64,000 nucleotides of DNA from Mycobacterium palustre (GTDB lineage Bacteria > Actinomycetota > Actinomycetes > Mycobacteriales > Mycobacteriaceae), in contig NZ_LQPJ01000139.1 of assembly GCF_002101785.1 (NCBI RefSeq), positions 16,892-80,891 of the forward strand, given 5' to 3'. Under the pieces are notes generated by a model. It ran no database searches. It had not been told where the DNA came from and worked only from the letters and a program-made list of their open reading frames with translations. The translations under genes were made by a program, and so were the position numbers. Each line of letters begins with the position of its first letter. Within the stretch, counting starts at the first letter, position 1. Positions 45,788 to 55,205 of this stretch are shown here, in pieces.

Positions 45788-46563
45788 CCCAATCGGACGT
45801 CTTCCCCGCGGGGACCTTCACCCCCGACCCGCGCCCCAACTCCGTGTCGAAGATGCTCGCCGCGCAGTTCGGCCTGGAGCTGAAGCTGTTGTTACGCAAC
45901 GGCGAACAGCTGCTGCTGACCATGTTCATCCCGATCACGCTGCTGGTCGGGCTCACCCTGCTGCCCTTCGGCGACTTCGGGCGCAACCGCGCCGCCACCT
46001 TCGTGCCCGTGATCATGGCGCTGGCGGTCATCTCGACCGCGTTCACCGGGCAGGCGATCGCCGTCGCCTTCGACCGTCGGTACGGCGCGCTCAAGCGGCT
46101 GGGGGCCACCCCGCTGCCGGTGTGGGGCATCATCGCCGGGAAGTCGCTGGCGGTGGTGACGGTGGTGTTCCTGCAGGCAATCCTGTTGGGCGCCATAGGT
46201 TTTGGGCTCGGGTGGCGGCCCGCACCCGCGGCGCTGGCGCTGGGCGCGGCGGTCATCGCGCTGGGCACCGCGGGGTTCGCGGCCCTGGGGTTGTTGCTCG
46301 GCGGGACGCTGCGCGCCGAAATCGTGCTGGCGGTGGCCAACCTGATGTGGTTCGTCTTCGCCGGGCTCGGCGCGCTGACCGTGGAGATGAAGGTAATCCC
46401 GACCGGGGTCAAGTGGGCGGCCCGGCTCACCCCGTCGGGCGCGCTGACCGAGGCGCTCTCGCGGGCCATGACGTTGTCGGTGGACTGGTTCGGGATCGTC
46501 GTTCTGGCGGCGTGGGGCGCGGTCGCGGCGCTGGCCGCGCTGCGCTGGTTCCGTTTCACCTAG
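45784..46563 (+). CDS. ABC transporter permease (ABC-2 type)
   Basis: A 259-residue, six-helix ABC-2 permease (Rv1457c, 261). Helices include LLLTMFIPITLLVGLTLLPF, VIMALAVISTAFTGQAIAVA, SLAVVTVVFLQAILLGAIGFG and IVVLAAWGAVAALAALRWF; FDRRYGALKRLGATPLPVWG is the coupling segment. Substrate unknown; the conserved grouping with mptB and ctaA suggests an envelope function. GTG 45784 overlaps the ATPase stop. Confidence 0.9.
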   Translation: MTQSDVFPAGTFTPDPRPNSVSKMLAAQFGLELKLLLRNGEQLLLTMFIPITLLVGLTLLPFGDFGRNRAATFVPVIMALAVISTAFTGQAIAVAFDRRYGALKRLGATPLPVWGIIAGKSLAVVTVVFLQAILLGAIGFGLGWRPAPAALALGAAVIALGTAGFAALGLLLGGTLRAEIVLAVANLMWFVFAGLGALTVEMKVIPTGVKWAARLTPSGALTEALSRAMTLSVDWFGIVVLAAWGAVAALAALRWFRFT

Positions 46564-46628
46564 GTGTTCTGACGGCCGGGCGACGGCCGTACTACGGCGC
46601 GTAGTTGTCGTTGGCTTACCATCGGGCG

Positions 46629-47582
46629 GTGCTACGACGAACGCTGCGGCCGCTGGTGGACCTGCTTCCCGAGCCCAGCCTGCGCGTCCAGCGCATGATC
46701 GCGGCGCTCGTCATCCTCACCCAGGGCGGCATCGCCGTCACCGGCGCGATCGTCCGCGTCACCGCGTCGGGCCTGGGCTGCCCCACCTGGCCGCAATGCT
46801 TCCCGGGCAGCTTCACCCCGGTCGCCGTCGCCGAGGTGCCGCGCGTGCACCAGGCCGTCGAGTTCGGCAACCGGATGATCACCTTCGCCGTGGTGATCGC
46901 CGCGGCCCTGGCCGTGCTGGCCGTGACGAGGGCGCGCCGGCGCGCCGAGGTGCTGGTCTACGCGTGGCTGATGCCGGTGTCGACGGTGGTGCAGGCGGTG
47001 ATCGGCGGGATCACCGTGCGCACCGGGCTGCTGTGGTGGACGGTGGCCATCCACCTGCTGACGTCGATGACGATGGTGTGGCTGTCGGTGCTGCTCTACG
47101 TCAAGGTCGGCGAGCCGGACAACGGGGTGGTCGAAGAACGGGTGGCCCGCCCGCTGCGGGCGCTGACGGCGCTGAGCGCGCTGAACTTGGCGGCGGTGCT
47201 GGTCACCGGGACGCTGGTGACCGCCGCGGGCCCGCACGCCGGCGACCGCAGCCCCAGCCGCACGGTCCCGCGCCTGAAGGTCGAGATCACCACGCTGGTG
47301 CACGCGCATTCGTCGCTGCTGGTCTCCTACCTGGCGCTGCTGGTCGGGCTGGGCTTCGGGCTGCTGGCGGTGGGCGCCGGCCGGGCCGTCCGGCTGCGAC
47401 TGGGCGTGTTGGTCGCGCTGGTGGTCGCGCAGGCGGCCGTGGGCACCACGCAATACTTCACCGGCGTGCCCGCCGCGCTGGTCGCGGTTCACGTCGCGGG
47501 CGCGGCGGCGTGCACGGCGGCCACCGCGGCGCTATGGGCGTCGATGCGAGAACGGGCCCAGCCCGAGCCGCTCGCAGGCTGA
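46629..47582 (+). CDS. ctaA: Heme A synthase (COX15/CtaA family)
   Basis: A ~317-residue, eight-helix protein that oxidises heme O to heme A for the cytochrome aa3 oxidase. Four helix-embedded His expected for heme binding are in VHQAVEFGNR, IHLLTSM, VHAHSSLLV and VHVAGAAA. The Cys pair GLGCPTWPQC in the first loop is typical. GTG 46629 matches the tuberculosis N-terminus; TTG 46605 is possible. Its 3' end overlaps the convergent gene by 51 bases. Confidence 0.9.
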   Translation: MLRRTLRPLVDLLPEPSLRVQRMIAALVILTQGGIAVTGAIVRVTASGLGCPTWPQCFPGSFTPVAVAEVPRVHQAVEFGNRMITFAVVIAAALAVLAVTRARRRAEVLVYAWLMPVSTVVQAVIGGITVRTGLLWWTVAIHLLTSMTMVWLSVLLYVKVGEPDNGVVEERVARPLRALTALSALNLAAVLVTGTLVTAAGPHAGDRSPSRTVPRLKVEITTLVHAHSSLLVSYLALLVGLGFGLLAVGAGRAVRLRLGVLVALVVAQAAVGTTQYFTGVPAALVAVHVAGAAACTAATAALWASMRERAQPEPLAG

Positions 47583-48194
47583 TTCCACCTTCAGGGCGAA
47601 CCGGCGCTGCGCGAGCTCGCGCTCGTCGGCGCCCAGGTGTGACCAACCTAACGACGGCGCGACCAGGTCGAGCCGCACCAGCCGGTCGCCGGCCACATCG
47701 GCTCGCGCGCAAAGCAATTCGCGCGCGCCGAGCCCGGCGCGCCGGGCGCCGGCCGCGATCGCGGCGTAGCCGAGGTCCCACGAGTCAAAGCCCGGCTCGC
47801 CCGGCCAGGCGTGCGATTGCTGTCCGCCGAGAAAGACCAACGCCGCCTGCGCCGTCCCGCCCGGCAGCACCGGCACCCCGTCGCCTTGCAGGTCGCGCAG
47901 GTATCGCTCGTCGAGGTTCCACGCGATCGCGTCCGGCGGGTTGAGCAGGCGGCGCACCCGGCGGATCCAGGCGAGGAACTCGTCGGGACGGTCGGTGTGG
48001 TCGCGGGCGGCCCGCAGGATCACCAGGTCGGCGTCACCGGCATCGGGATGTCCCCACGGCAGCCAGCGGGCGTGCAGGCCGCGTTGCCGCAGCGCGGCAA
48101 CCAGCCCGGCGTCGTCGCGGTCCCCCGGCACGGCCCGCCTCTCGCCCGCCAGAACGATGCGGGGATGGAAGACGTCCGGGCGCGCGAGTTTCAT
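47532..48194 (-). CDS. Conserved protein, possibly ATP-grasp-like (Rv1455-like)
   Basis: A ~220-residue soluble protein of unknown function. PRIVLAGERRAVPGDRDDAGLVAALRQRG, a Rossmann-like N-terminus, then DLVILRAARDHTDRPDEFLAWIRRVRRLLNPPD and IAWNLDERYLRDLQGDGVPVLP resemble the first part of an ATP-grasp protein; the later ATP-binding elements are weak or absent. ATG 48194 is used; 48215 would overlap the divergent qor start. Only 19 bases separate it from qor. Confidence 0.65.
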   Translation of the reverse strand: MKLARPDVFHPRIVLAGERRAVPGDRDDAGLVAALRQRGLHARWLPWGHPDAGDADLVILRAARDHTDRPDEFLAWIRRVRRLLNPPDAIAWNLDERYLRDLQGDGVPVLPGGTAQAALVFLGGQQSHAWPGEPGFDSWDLGYAAIAAGARRAGLGARELLCARADVAGDRLVRLDLVAPSLGWSHLGADERELAQRRFALKVESACERLGLGPFSHRRP

Positions 48195-48213
48195 TGCCAG
48201 GCATGATATCGGC

Positions 48214-49188
48214 ATGCACGCAATCGAAATCAGTGAAACCGGCGGTCCCGAAGTCCTGCGTTACGTCGAAACGGACCAGCCCACGGCCGGCCCCGGTGAG
48301 GTGCTGATCGAGGCCGAGGCGATCGGCGTCAATTACATCGACACGTACTTCCGCTCCGGGCAATATCCGCGAGAGGTGCCGTTCGTCCTCGGTTCGGAAT
48401 TGTGCGGCACCGTGGCCGCGACCGGTGACGGCGTCGACGGCTTCGCCGTCGGCGACCGGGTTGTCAGCGCCGCGGCATCGGGAGGCTACGCCGAATTCGC
48501 CACCGCGCCAGCGGCTTTGACGGCCAAGGTGCCGGAGGCGGTGACGCCCGAGGTGGCGGCCTCGGTGCTGTTGAAGGGCCTGACCGCCCATTACTTGCTC
48601 AAGTCGGTCTACCCGGTGGCCGACGGCGAGACCGTGCTGGTGCACGCCGGCGCCGGCGGCGTCGGGCTGATCTTGACCCAGTGGGCCAAAACCCTTGGCG
48701 CGCGGGTAATCACGACGGTGTCGACGCCGCAAAAGGAGCGGACGTCCAGGCGGGCCGGCGCCGACGAGGTGCTGCCCTATCCCGACGACGCCGCCGCGTT
48801 CGGGCGGCGGATTCGCGAGCTGACCGGGGGCGCCGGGGTGGCGGCGGTGTACGACGGCGTGGGCGCGACGACGTTCGACGCCAGCCTGGCCAGCCTGGCG
48901 GTGCGCGGGACGCTGGCGCTGTTCGGCGCCGCCAGCGGGCCGGTGCCGCCGTTCGACCCGCAGCGGCTCAACGCCGCCGGCTCGGTGTTTTTGACGCGGC
49001 CCTCGCTGGCGCACTTCGTGCGCACGGGCGACGAGTTCGGTTGGCGCGCGGGCGAACTGTTCGACGCGATCACCGGCGGGGCCATCACCGTCGAGGTCGG
49101 CGGGCGCTACCCGCTGGCCGAGGCGGCCCGGGCCCACCAGGACCTGCAGGGCCGCAAGACCACCGGGTCGCTGGTGCTGCTGCCCTAG
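48214..49188 (+). CDS. qor: Quinone oxidoreductase (zeta-crystallin type)
   Basis: A 324-residue medium-chain dehydrogenase/reductase without zinc ligands. NADPH-binding AGAGGVGLILTQWAKTLGARV near 149-169, N-terminal GVNYIDTYFRSGQYP, and GSELCGTV. Reduces quinones by one electron with NADPH. Corresponds to Rv1454c. Divergent from the unknown gene, convergent with ctaB. Confidence 0.93.
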   Translation: MHAIEISETGGPEVLRYVETDQPTAGPGEVLIEAEAIGVNYIDTYFRSGQYPREVPFVLGSELCGTVAATGDGVDGFAVGDRVVSAAASGGYAEFATAPAALTAKVPEAVTPEVAASVLLKGLTAHYLLKSVYPVADGETVLVHAGAGGVGLILTQWAKTLGARVITTVSTPQKERTSRRAGADEVLPYPDDAAAFGRRIRELTGGAGVAAVYDGVGATTFDASLASLAVRGTLALFGAASGPVPPFDPQRLNAAGSVFLTRPSLAHFVRTGDEFGWRAGELFDAITGGAITVEVGGRYPLAEAARAHQDLQGRKTTGSLVLLP

Positions 49189-49200
49189 CTCGCGCCTCGC

Positions 49201-50127
49201 CTAGAACGGCGTCGGCAGCGCGACCACGGAGTCGATCGCCAGCGCGCAGAACACCACCGCCAGGTAGTTGTTCGACTGCAAAAACAGCCGCAGCGGCTTG
49301 ACCGGCTCGCCGGCGCGCACGCCGGCGTAGAGCTGGTGCGCCATCGCCAGGAACCACACGCCGGCCAGCAACGCCACCGCCGCGTACAGCCAGCCGGTGG
49401 CCAGCGCCAGCGCCAGCGTCGCCAGCACGGTCAGCCAGGTGTAGATCAGGATTTGCTCGGTGACCTGACGCTCGGTGGCCACGGCGGGCAGCATCGGGAC
49501 CCCGGCCGCCCGGTAGTCGTCCTTGTAGCGCATCGCCAGGGCCCAGGTGTGCGGCGGCGTCCAGAAGAAGATGATCGCGAACATCACCAGCGCCGGCCAG
49601 CCGATGGTGTCGGTGACCGCCGACCAGCCGATCATCACCGGCATGCACCCGGCCGCGCCGCCCCACACCACGTTTTGCGACGTGCGGCGCTTGAGCACCA
49701 GCGTGTAGACGAACACGTAGAACGCGACCGTGGCGATGGCCAGCAACCCCGACAACAGGTTCGTCGTCCACCACAGCCAGAAGAACGACCCCACGGTCAG
49801 CACCAGCCCCAACACCAGGGCGTTTCGCATCGGCACCGCGGCGCGCGCCAGCGGCCGGCGCGCCGTGCGCTTCATCACCTTGTCGATGTCGGCGTCGGCC
49901 ACGCAGTTCAGCGTGTTGGCGCCGCCGGCGGCGAGCATCCCGCCGATCAGCGTATCGAGGATCAACAGCGGGTTCACCGTGCCGCGGTGGGCCAGCAGCA
50001 TGGCGGGGATCGCGGTGACCAGCAGCAGCTCGATCACCCGCGGCTTGGTCAGCGCGAAGTACGCGAGCACCGTGGTGTGTACCCGGCTCGGTACTCCGCT
50101 CGGCGCGGCGCGCCCGCGAACGCTCAC
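49201..50127 (-). CDS. ctaB: Protoheme IX farnesyltransferase (heme O synthase)
   Basis: 308 residues, exactly the tuberculosis length. A UbiA-family prenyltransferase with about nine helices; the aspartate motifs are NCVADADIDKVMKRTARRPL and YKDDYRAAGVPMLP. Makes heme O, the substrate of CtaA, which lies 2 kb away. GTG 50127 is supported by GAGGAG 7 bases upstream. The 257-base gap to tkt carries no gene; no clear promoter box was identified. Confidence 0.95.
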   Translation of the reverse strand: MSVRGRAAPSGVPSRVHTTVLAYFALTKPRVIELLLVTAIPAMLLAHRGTVNPLLILDTLIGGMLAAGGANTLNCVADADIDKVMKRTARRPLARAAVPMRNALVLGLVLTVGSFFWLWWTTNLLSGLLAIATVAFYVFVYTLVLKRRTSQNVVWGGAAGCMPVMIGWSAVTDTIGWPALVMFAIIFFWTPPHTWALAMRYKDDYRAAGVPMLPAVATERQVTEQILIYTWLTVLATLALALATGWLYAAVALLAGVWFLAMAHQLYAGVRAGEPVKPLRLFLQSNNYLAVVFCALAIDSVVALPTPF

Positions 50128-50384
50128 GCAATAACTCCTCGGGGTCGCAGCAGCGCGCAGCATCTACTACGCACGATGGTAGACCGCCCGCTGGCGGTGG
50201 CGAGCCCCCAGGGTCGATTCCGCGTGATTTCGGCCGGATCGCAGGACTGATGCAGCGCGCGAACGGCCGGCGCGTAATTTTCACAACGGCCGGCGTTGGG
50301 TACCCCGAGACTCTGCACTGCAAGAGCCGGCCCTCCCGCATTAGGGTTGAGCAGTATCAGCTTGATGACCCAAGGACAGAGGCT

Positions 50385-52478
50385 GTGACCACACTCGAAG
50401 AGATCTCCACGCTGACCCAACCCCACCTTCCCGACGACTGGACCGAGATCGATTCGGCTGCGGTCGACACGGTCCGGGTGCTGGCCGCCGACGCGGTCCA
50501 GAAGGTCGGCAATGGCCATCCCGGAACGGCGATGAGCCTGGCCCCCCTGGCGTACACCCTGTTCCAGCGGACGATGCGCCACGACCCCAGCGACCCCCAT
50601 TGGCTGGGTCGCGACCGGTTCGTGCTCTCGGCCGGCCACAGCAGCCTGACGCTATACATCCAGCTGTACCTGGGCGGGTTCGGGTTGGAGCTGTCCGACA
50701 TCCAGTCGCTGCGCACCTGGGGGTCCAAGACGCCCGGGCACCCGGAGTTCCGGCACACCAAGGGCGTCGAGATCACCACCGGCCCCCTCGGGCAGGGCCT
50801 GGCCTCGGCGGTCGGGATGGCGATGGCGTCGCGCTACGAGCGCGGGCTGTTCGACCCCGACGCCGAGCCGGGAACCAGCCCGTTCGACCACCACATCTAC
50901 GTGATCGCCTCCGACGGCGACATCGAAGAGGGCGTGACGTCGGAGGCGTCGTCGCTGGCCGGCGTCCAGCAGCTGGGCAACCTGATCGTGTTCTACGACC
51001 ACAACCAGATCTCGATCGAGGACGACACCAACATCGCGCTGTGCGAGGACACCGCCGCCCGCTACCGCGCCTACGGCTGGCACGTCCAGGAGGTCGAGGG
51101 CGGCGAGAACGTCGTCGCCATCGAGGAGGCCATCGCCAAGGCCAAGGCCGTCACCGACCGGCCGTCGTTCATCTCGCTGCGCACCATCATCGGCTACCCG
51201 GCGCCCAACCTGATGAACACCGGCAAGGCGCACGGCGCGGCCCTCGGCGACGAGGAGGTCGCGGAGGTCAAGAAAATCCTGGGCTTCGACCCGGACAAGA
51301 CCTTCGAGGTGCGCGACGAGGTCATCGCCCACACCCGCAAGCTGGTCGAGCGGGGCAAGGTAGCGCACGAGAAGTGGCAGCAAGACTTCGACGCGTGGGC
51401 CGAGCGGGAGCCCGAACGCAAGGCGCTGCTGGACCGGTTGACCGCCGAGGAACTGCCCGAGGGCTGGGACGCCGACCTGCCGCACTGGGAGCCCGGATCC
51501 GAGGCGGTCGCCACCCGCAAGGCATCCAACGAGGCGCTCAACGCGCTGGGGCCCAAGCTGCCGGAACTGTGGGGCGGCTCGGCCGACCTGGCGGGCAGCA
51601 ACAACACCACCATCAAGGGCGCGGATTCCTTTGGGCCTCCGTCGATTTCGACCAAGGACTACACCGCGCACTGGTACGGGCGCACCCTGCATTTCGGGGT
51701 CCGCGAGCACGCGATGGGCGCCATCCTGTCCGGCATCGTGCTGCACGGTCCGACCCGGGCGTACGGCGGCACCTTCCTGCAGTTCTCCGACTACATGCGC
51801 CCGTCGGTGCGGCTGGCCGCGCTGATGGACATCGACACCATCTACGTGTGGACGCACGACTCGATCGGGCTGGGCGAGGACGGCCCGACCCACCAACCGA
51901 TCGAGCACCTGTCGGCGCTGCGCGCCATCCCCAACCTGTCGGTGGTGCGCCCGGCCGACGCCAACGAGACGGCCTACGCCTGGCGCAGCATCCTGGCGCG
52001 GGGCAACGGGAGCGGCCCGGTCGGGCTGTGCCTGACGCGCCAGGGCGTGCCGGTGCTGGAGGGCACCAGCGCCGACGGGGTCGCCCGCGGCGGCTACGTG
52101 CTGGGCGGCGGCCAGCCGGCCGACGACGCCGACGTCATCATCATCGCCACCGGCTCGGAGGTCCAGCTCGCGGTCGAGGCGGCAAAACTGTTGGCGGACA
52201 AAGACATCAACGCCTACGTGGTGTCGATGCCCTGCCTCGAATGGTTCGAGTCCCAGCCGCAGGACTACCGCGACAGCGTGCTCCCCCCCGACGTGTCGGC
52301 GCGGGTGGCCGTCGAGGCCGGCGTGGCGCAATGCTGGCATAAGCTGGTCGGCGACACGGGCAGGATCGTGTCGATCGAGCACTACGGCGAATCCGCCGAC
52401 TACAAGACGTTGTTCCGTGAGTTCGGCTTTACCGCCGAAGCCGTCGCCGCCGCCGCGCAACAGGTAGTGGACAACTGA
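50385..52478 (+). CDS. tkt: Transketolase
   Basis: A 697-residue thiamine-diphosphate enzyme of the non-oxidative pentose phosphate pathway. N-terminal NGHPGTAMSLAPLAY, the TPP motif SDGDIEEGVTSEASSLAG…YDHNQISIEDDT, PYR-domain FGVREHAMGAILSGI and THDSIGLGEDGPTHQPIEHL. GTG 50385 is used because sequence conservation begins there. First gene of tkt-tal-zwf2-opcA-pgl. Confidence 0.97.
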   Translation: MTTLEEISTLTQPHLPDDWTEIDSAAVDTVRVLAADAVQKVGNGHPGTAMSLAPLAYTLFQRTMRHDPSDPHWLGRDRFVLSAGHSSLTLYIQLYLGGFGLELSDIQSLRTWGSKTPGHPEFRHTKGVEITTGPLGQGLASAVGMAMASRYERGLFDPDAEPGTSPFDHHIYVIASDGDIEEGVTSEASSLAGVQQLGNLIVFYDHNQISIEDDTNIALCEDTAARYRAYGWHVQEVEGGENVVAIEEAIAKAKAVTDRPSFISLRTIIGYPAPNLMNTGKAHGAALGDEEVAEVKKILGFDPDKTFEVRDEVIAHTRKLVERGKVAHEKWQQDFDAWAEREPERKALLDRLTAEELPEGWDADLPHWEPGSEAVATRKASNEALNALGPKLPELWGGSADLAGSNNTTIKGADSFGPPSISTKDYTAHWYGRTLHFGVREHAMGAILSGIVLHGPTRAYGGTFLQFSDYMRPSVRLAALMDIDTIYVWTHDSIGLGEDGPTHQPIEHLSALRAIPNLSVVRPADANETAYAWRSILARGNGSGPVGLCLTRQGVPVLEGTSADGVARGGYVLGGGQPADDADVIIIATGSEVQLAVEAAKLLADKDINAYVVSMPCLEWFESQPQDYRDSVLPPDVSARVAVEAGVAQCWHKLVGDTGRIVSIEHYGESADYKTLFREFGFTAEAVAAAAQQVVDN

Positions 52479-52493
52479 GAAAGGGTGATTCAC

Positions 52494-53615
52494 ATGGCCA
52501 GTCAGAACCCTAACCTTGCGGCGCTGAGCGCCGCGGGCGTATCCGTTTGGCTGGACGATCTGTCGCGGCAGCGGCTGCGGTCGGGCAATCTGCAGGAGCT
52601 GATCGACACCAGAAGCGTCGTCGGCGTCACGACCAACCCATCGATCTTCCAGAAGGCGCTCGCCGACAGCGACACCTACAACGACCAGATCGCCGAGCTG
52701 GCCGACCGCGGCGCCGACGTCGACGCCACGATCCGCACCGTCACCACCGACGACGTCCGCGCCGCCTGCGACGTGTTGCGGCCGCAATGGGAGGCCTCCG
52801 ACGGCGTGGACGGCCGGGTCTCGATCGAGGTGGACCCGCGGCTGGCCGACGACACCGACAAGACCACCGCGCAGGCCGTCGAGCTGTGGAAGATCGTCGA
52901 CCGGCCGAACCTGTTCATCAAGATCCCGGCGACCAAGGCCGGCATCCCCGCGATCACCGCCAGTCTGGCGGAAGGGATTTCGGTCAACGTCACGCTGATC
53001 TTCTCGGTGGAGCGCCACCGCCAGGTGATGGACGCCTACCTGGCCGGGCTGGAGAAGGCCCGCGAAGCCGGCCACGACCTGTCCAAGATCCATTCGGTCG
53101 CATCGTTTTTCGTGTCCCGGGTGGACACCGAAATCGACAAGCGGCTGGAGAAGATCGGCTCGGAGGAGGCGAAGGCGCTGCGCGGCAAGGCCGGCGTCGC
53201 CAACGCCCGGCTGGCCTACGCCGCCTACCAGGAGGTGTTCGAGGGCGGTGACCGCTTCGCGTCGCTCAGGTCGGACGGGGCCCGGGTGCAGCGCCCGCTG
53301 TGGGCCTCGACGGGGGTGAAGAACCCCGACTACCCCGACACCCTCTACGTCACCGAGCTGGTCGCACCCAACACGGTGAACACCATGCCGGAGAAGACGA
53401 TCGAGGCGGTCGCCGACCACGGGGACATCAAGGGCGACACCGTCAGCGGCACCGCGGCGGCCGCCCAGGAGGTGTTCGACAAGCTCGACGGCGTCGGCGT
53501 CGACCTGACCGACGTCTTCGTGGTGCTGGAGAAAGAGGGCGTGGAGAAGTTCGTGGAATCCTGGACCGAGCTGCTCGAGGAGACACGGAAGCAACTGGAT
53601 TCCAACGGCAAATGA
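52494..53615 (+). CDS. tal: Transaldolase
   Basis: 373 residues, as in M. tuberculosis. Schiff-base lysine K143 in LFIKIPATKAG; N-terminal GVSVWLDDLSRQRLRSG; GVTTNPSIFQKAL. Transfers a dihydroxyacetone unit between sugar phosphates. ATG 52494 with GAAAGGG upstream; starts 15 bases after tkt. Its stop overlaps zwf2 (ATGA). Confidence 0.97.
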   Translation: MASQNPNLAALSAAGVSVWLDDLSRQRLRSGNLQELIDTRSVVGVTTNPSIFQKALADSDTYNDQIAELADRGADVDATIRTVTTDDVRAACDVLRPQWEASDGVDGRVSIEVDPRLADDTDKTTAQAVELWKIVDRPNLFIKIPATKAGIPAITASLAEGISVNVTLIFSVERHRQVMDAYLAGLEKAREAGHDLSKIHSVASFFVSRVDTEIDKRLEKIGSEEAKALRGKAGVANARLAYAAYQEVFEGGDRFASLRSDGARVQRPLWASTGVKNPDYPDTLYVTELVAPNTVNTMPEKTIEAVADHGDIKGDTVSGTAAAAQEVFDKLDGVGVDLTDVFVVLEKEGVEKFVESWTELLEETRKQLDSNGK

Positions 53616-55177
53616 GCCCGGCGAACTCCAAGGCCGGCGCGCGCGGCCAGGCCGCGCAATGGCAGAACCCCTTGCGGGACAAGAGGGATAAACGGCTGCC
53701 GAGGATCGCCGGTCCGTGCGGCATGGTGATCTTCGGCGTCACCGGCGACCTGGCCCGCAAGAAGGTGATACCGGCGATCTACGACCTGGCCAACCGCGGG
53801 TTGTTGCCGGCCACCTTCTCCCTGGTGGGGTTCGCCCGCCGGGACTGGACCACCCAGGACTTCGGCAAGGTGGTCTACCAGGCGGTCAAGGAGCACTGCC
53901 GCACGCCGTTCCGTCAGGAGAACTGGGACCGGCTGGCCGAGGGATTCCGTTTCGTGCCAGGGTCTTTCGACGACGACGAGGCATTCTCCCGGCTGGCCGA
54001 GACGCTGGACAAGCTCGACGCCGAGCGCGGCACCGGCGGCAACCACGCCTTCTACCTGGCGATCCCGCCGAACGCCTTCCCGGTGGTGTGCGAGCGGCTG
54101 CACGAGTCCGGATTGGCCCGCCCGCAGGGCGACCGGTGGAGCCGGGTGGTGATCGAAAAGCCCTTCGGCCACGACCTGCAAAGCGCCCGCGACCTGAACA
54201 AGACCGTCAACGCCGTCTTCCCCGAGGAGGCGGTGTTCCGCATCGACCACTACCTGGGCAAGGAGACGGTGCGCAACATCCTGGCCCTGCGGTTCGCCAA
54301 CCAGCTGTTCGACCCGATCTGGAACTCCCACTACGTCGACCATGTCCAGATCACCATGGCCGAGGACATCGGGTTGGGCGGGCGCGCCGGTTACTACGAC
54401 GGCATCGGCGCCGCCCGCGACGTCATCCAGAACCACCTCATGCAGCTGTTGGCCCTGACCGCGATGGAGGAGCCGGTCAGCTTCCACCCGGCGGCGCTGC
54501 AGACCGAGAAGATCAAGGTGCTGTCGGCCACGCAGCTGGCCCAACCGCTCGACGAGACCACCAGCCGCGGCCAATACACCGGCGGCTGGCAGGGCGGCGA
54601 GAAGGTCGTCGGGCTGCTCGACGAGGAGGGGTTCGCCAAGGACTCCACCACCGAGACGTTCGCCGCCATCACTCTGGAGATCGACACCCGCCGTTGGGCC
54701 GGTGTGCCGTTCTACCTGCGGACGGGAAAACGGTTGGGCCGCAGGGTGACCGAGATCGCCCTGGTTTTCAAGCGCGCCCCGCACCTGCCCTTCGACGCCA
54801 CCATGACCGACGAGCTGGGCGCCAACGCGATGGTGATCCGGGTCCAGCCCGACGAGGGCACCACGCTGCGGTTCGGCTCGAAGGTGCCCGGCACCGCGAT
54901 GGAGGTCCGCGACGTCAACATGGACTTCTCCTACGGATCGGCGTTCGCCGAGGAATCCCCGGAGGCCTACGAACAGCTGATCCTCGACGTGCTGCTCGGG
55001 GAGCCGTCGCTGTTCCCGGTCAACGAGGAGGTCGAATTGGCCTGGGAGATCCTCGATCCCGTCCTCGACAACTGGGCGTCGCACGGCAAGCCCGACCCGT
55101 ACGAGGCGGGCACCTGGGGTCCGGAGTCCGCCTTCGAGATGCTGCGCCGCACCGGGCGGGAATGGCGGCGGCCGTGA
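53612..55177 (+). CDS. zwf2: Glucose-6-phosphate 1-dehydrogenase
   Basis: A 521-residue enzyme making 6-phosphogluconolactone and NADPH. NADP-binding FGVTGDLARKKVIPA near 39-53, the substrate signature RIDHYLGKE with its catalytic neighbourhood, and FYLRTGKRL. Corresponds to Zwf2 (514 aa), the form partnered with OpcA. ATG 53612 overlaps the tal stop. Confidence 0.96.
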   Translation: MSPANSKAGARGQAAQWQNPLRDKRDKRLPRIAGPCGMVIFGVTGDLARKKVIPAIYDLANRGLLPATFSLVGFARRDWTTQDFGKVVYQAVKEHCRTPFRQENWDRLAEGFRFVPGSFDDDEAFSRLAETLDKLDAERGTGGNHAFYLAIPPNAFPVVCERLHESGLARPQGDRWSRVVIEKPFGHDLQSARDLNKTVNAVFPEEAVFRIDHYLGKETVRNILALRFANQLFDPIWNSHYVDHVQITMAEDIGLGGRAGYYDGIGAARDVIQNHLMQLLALTAMEEPVSFHPAALQTEKIKVLSATQLAQPLDETTSRGQYTGGWQGGEKVVGLLDEEGFAKDSTTETFAAITLEIDTRRWAGVPFYLRTGKRLGRRVTEIALVFKRAPHLPFDATMTDELGANAMVIRVQPDEGTTLRFGSKVPGTAMEVRDVNMDFSYGSAFAEESPEAYEQLILDVLLGEPSLFPVNEEVELAWEILDPVLDNWASHGKPDPYEAGTWGPESAFEMLRRTGREWRRP

Positions 55178-55205
55178 TTGCCGCCGGGCGGGGATGGTGG
55201 CGCCG

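Noticed and set aside
50128..50384. Riboswitch or small RNA upstream of tkt
   Set aside because: No conserved riboswitch core or strong hairpin series seen; only short chance inverted repeats.
50652..53594. 980-codon minus-strand frame across tkt and tal
   Set aside because: Antisense shadow; low-complexity composition with no recognisable motif, while tkt and tal on the plus strand are clear.
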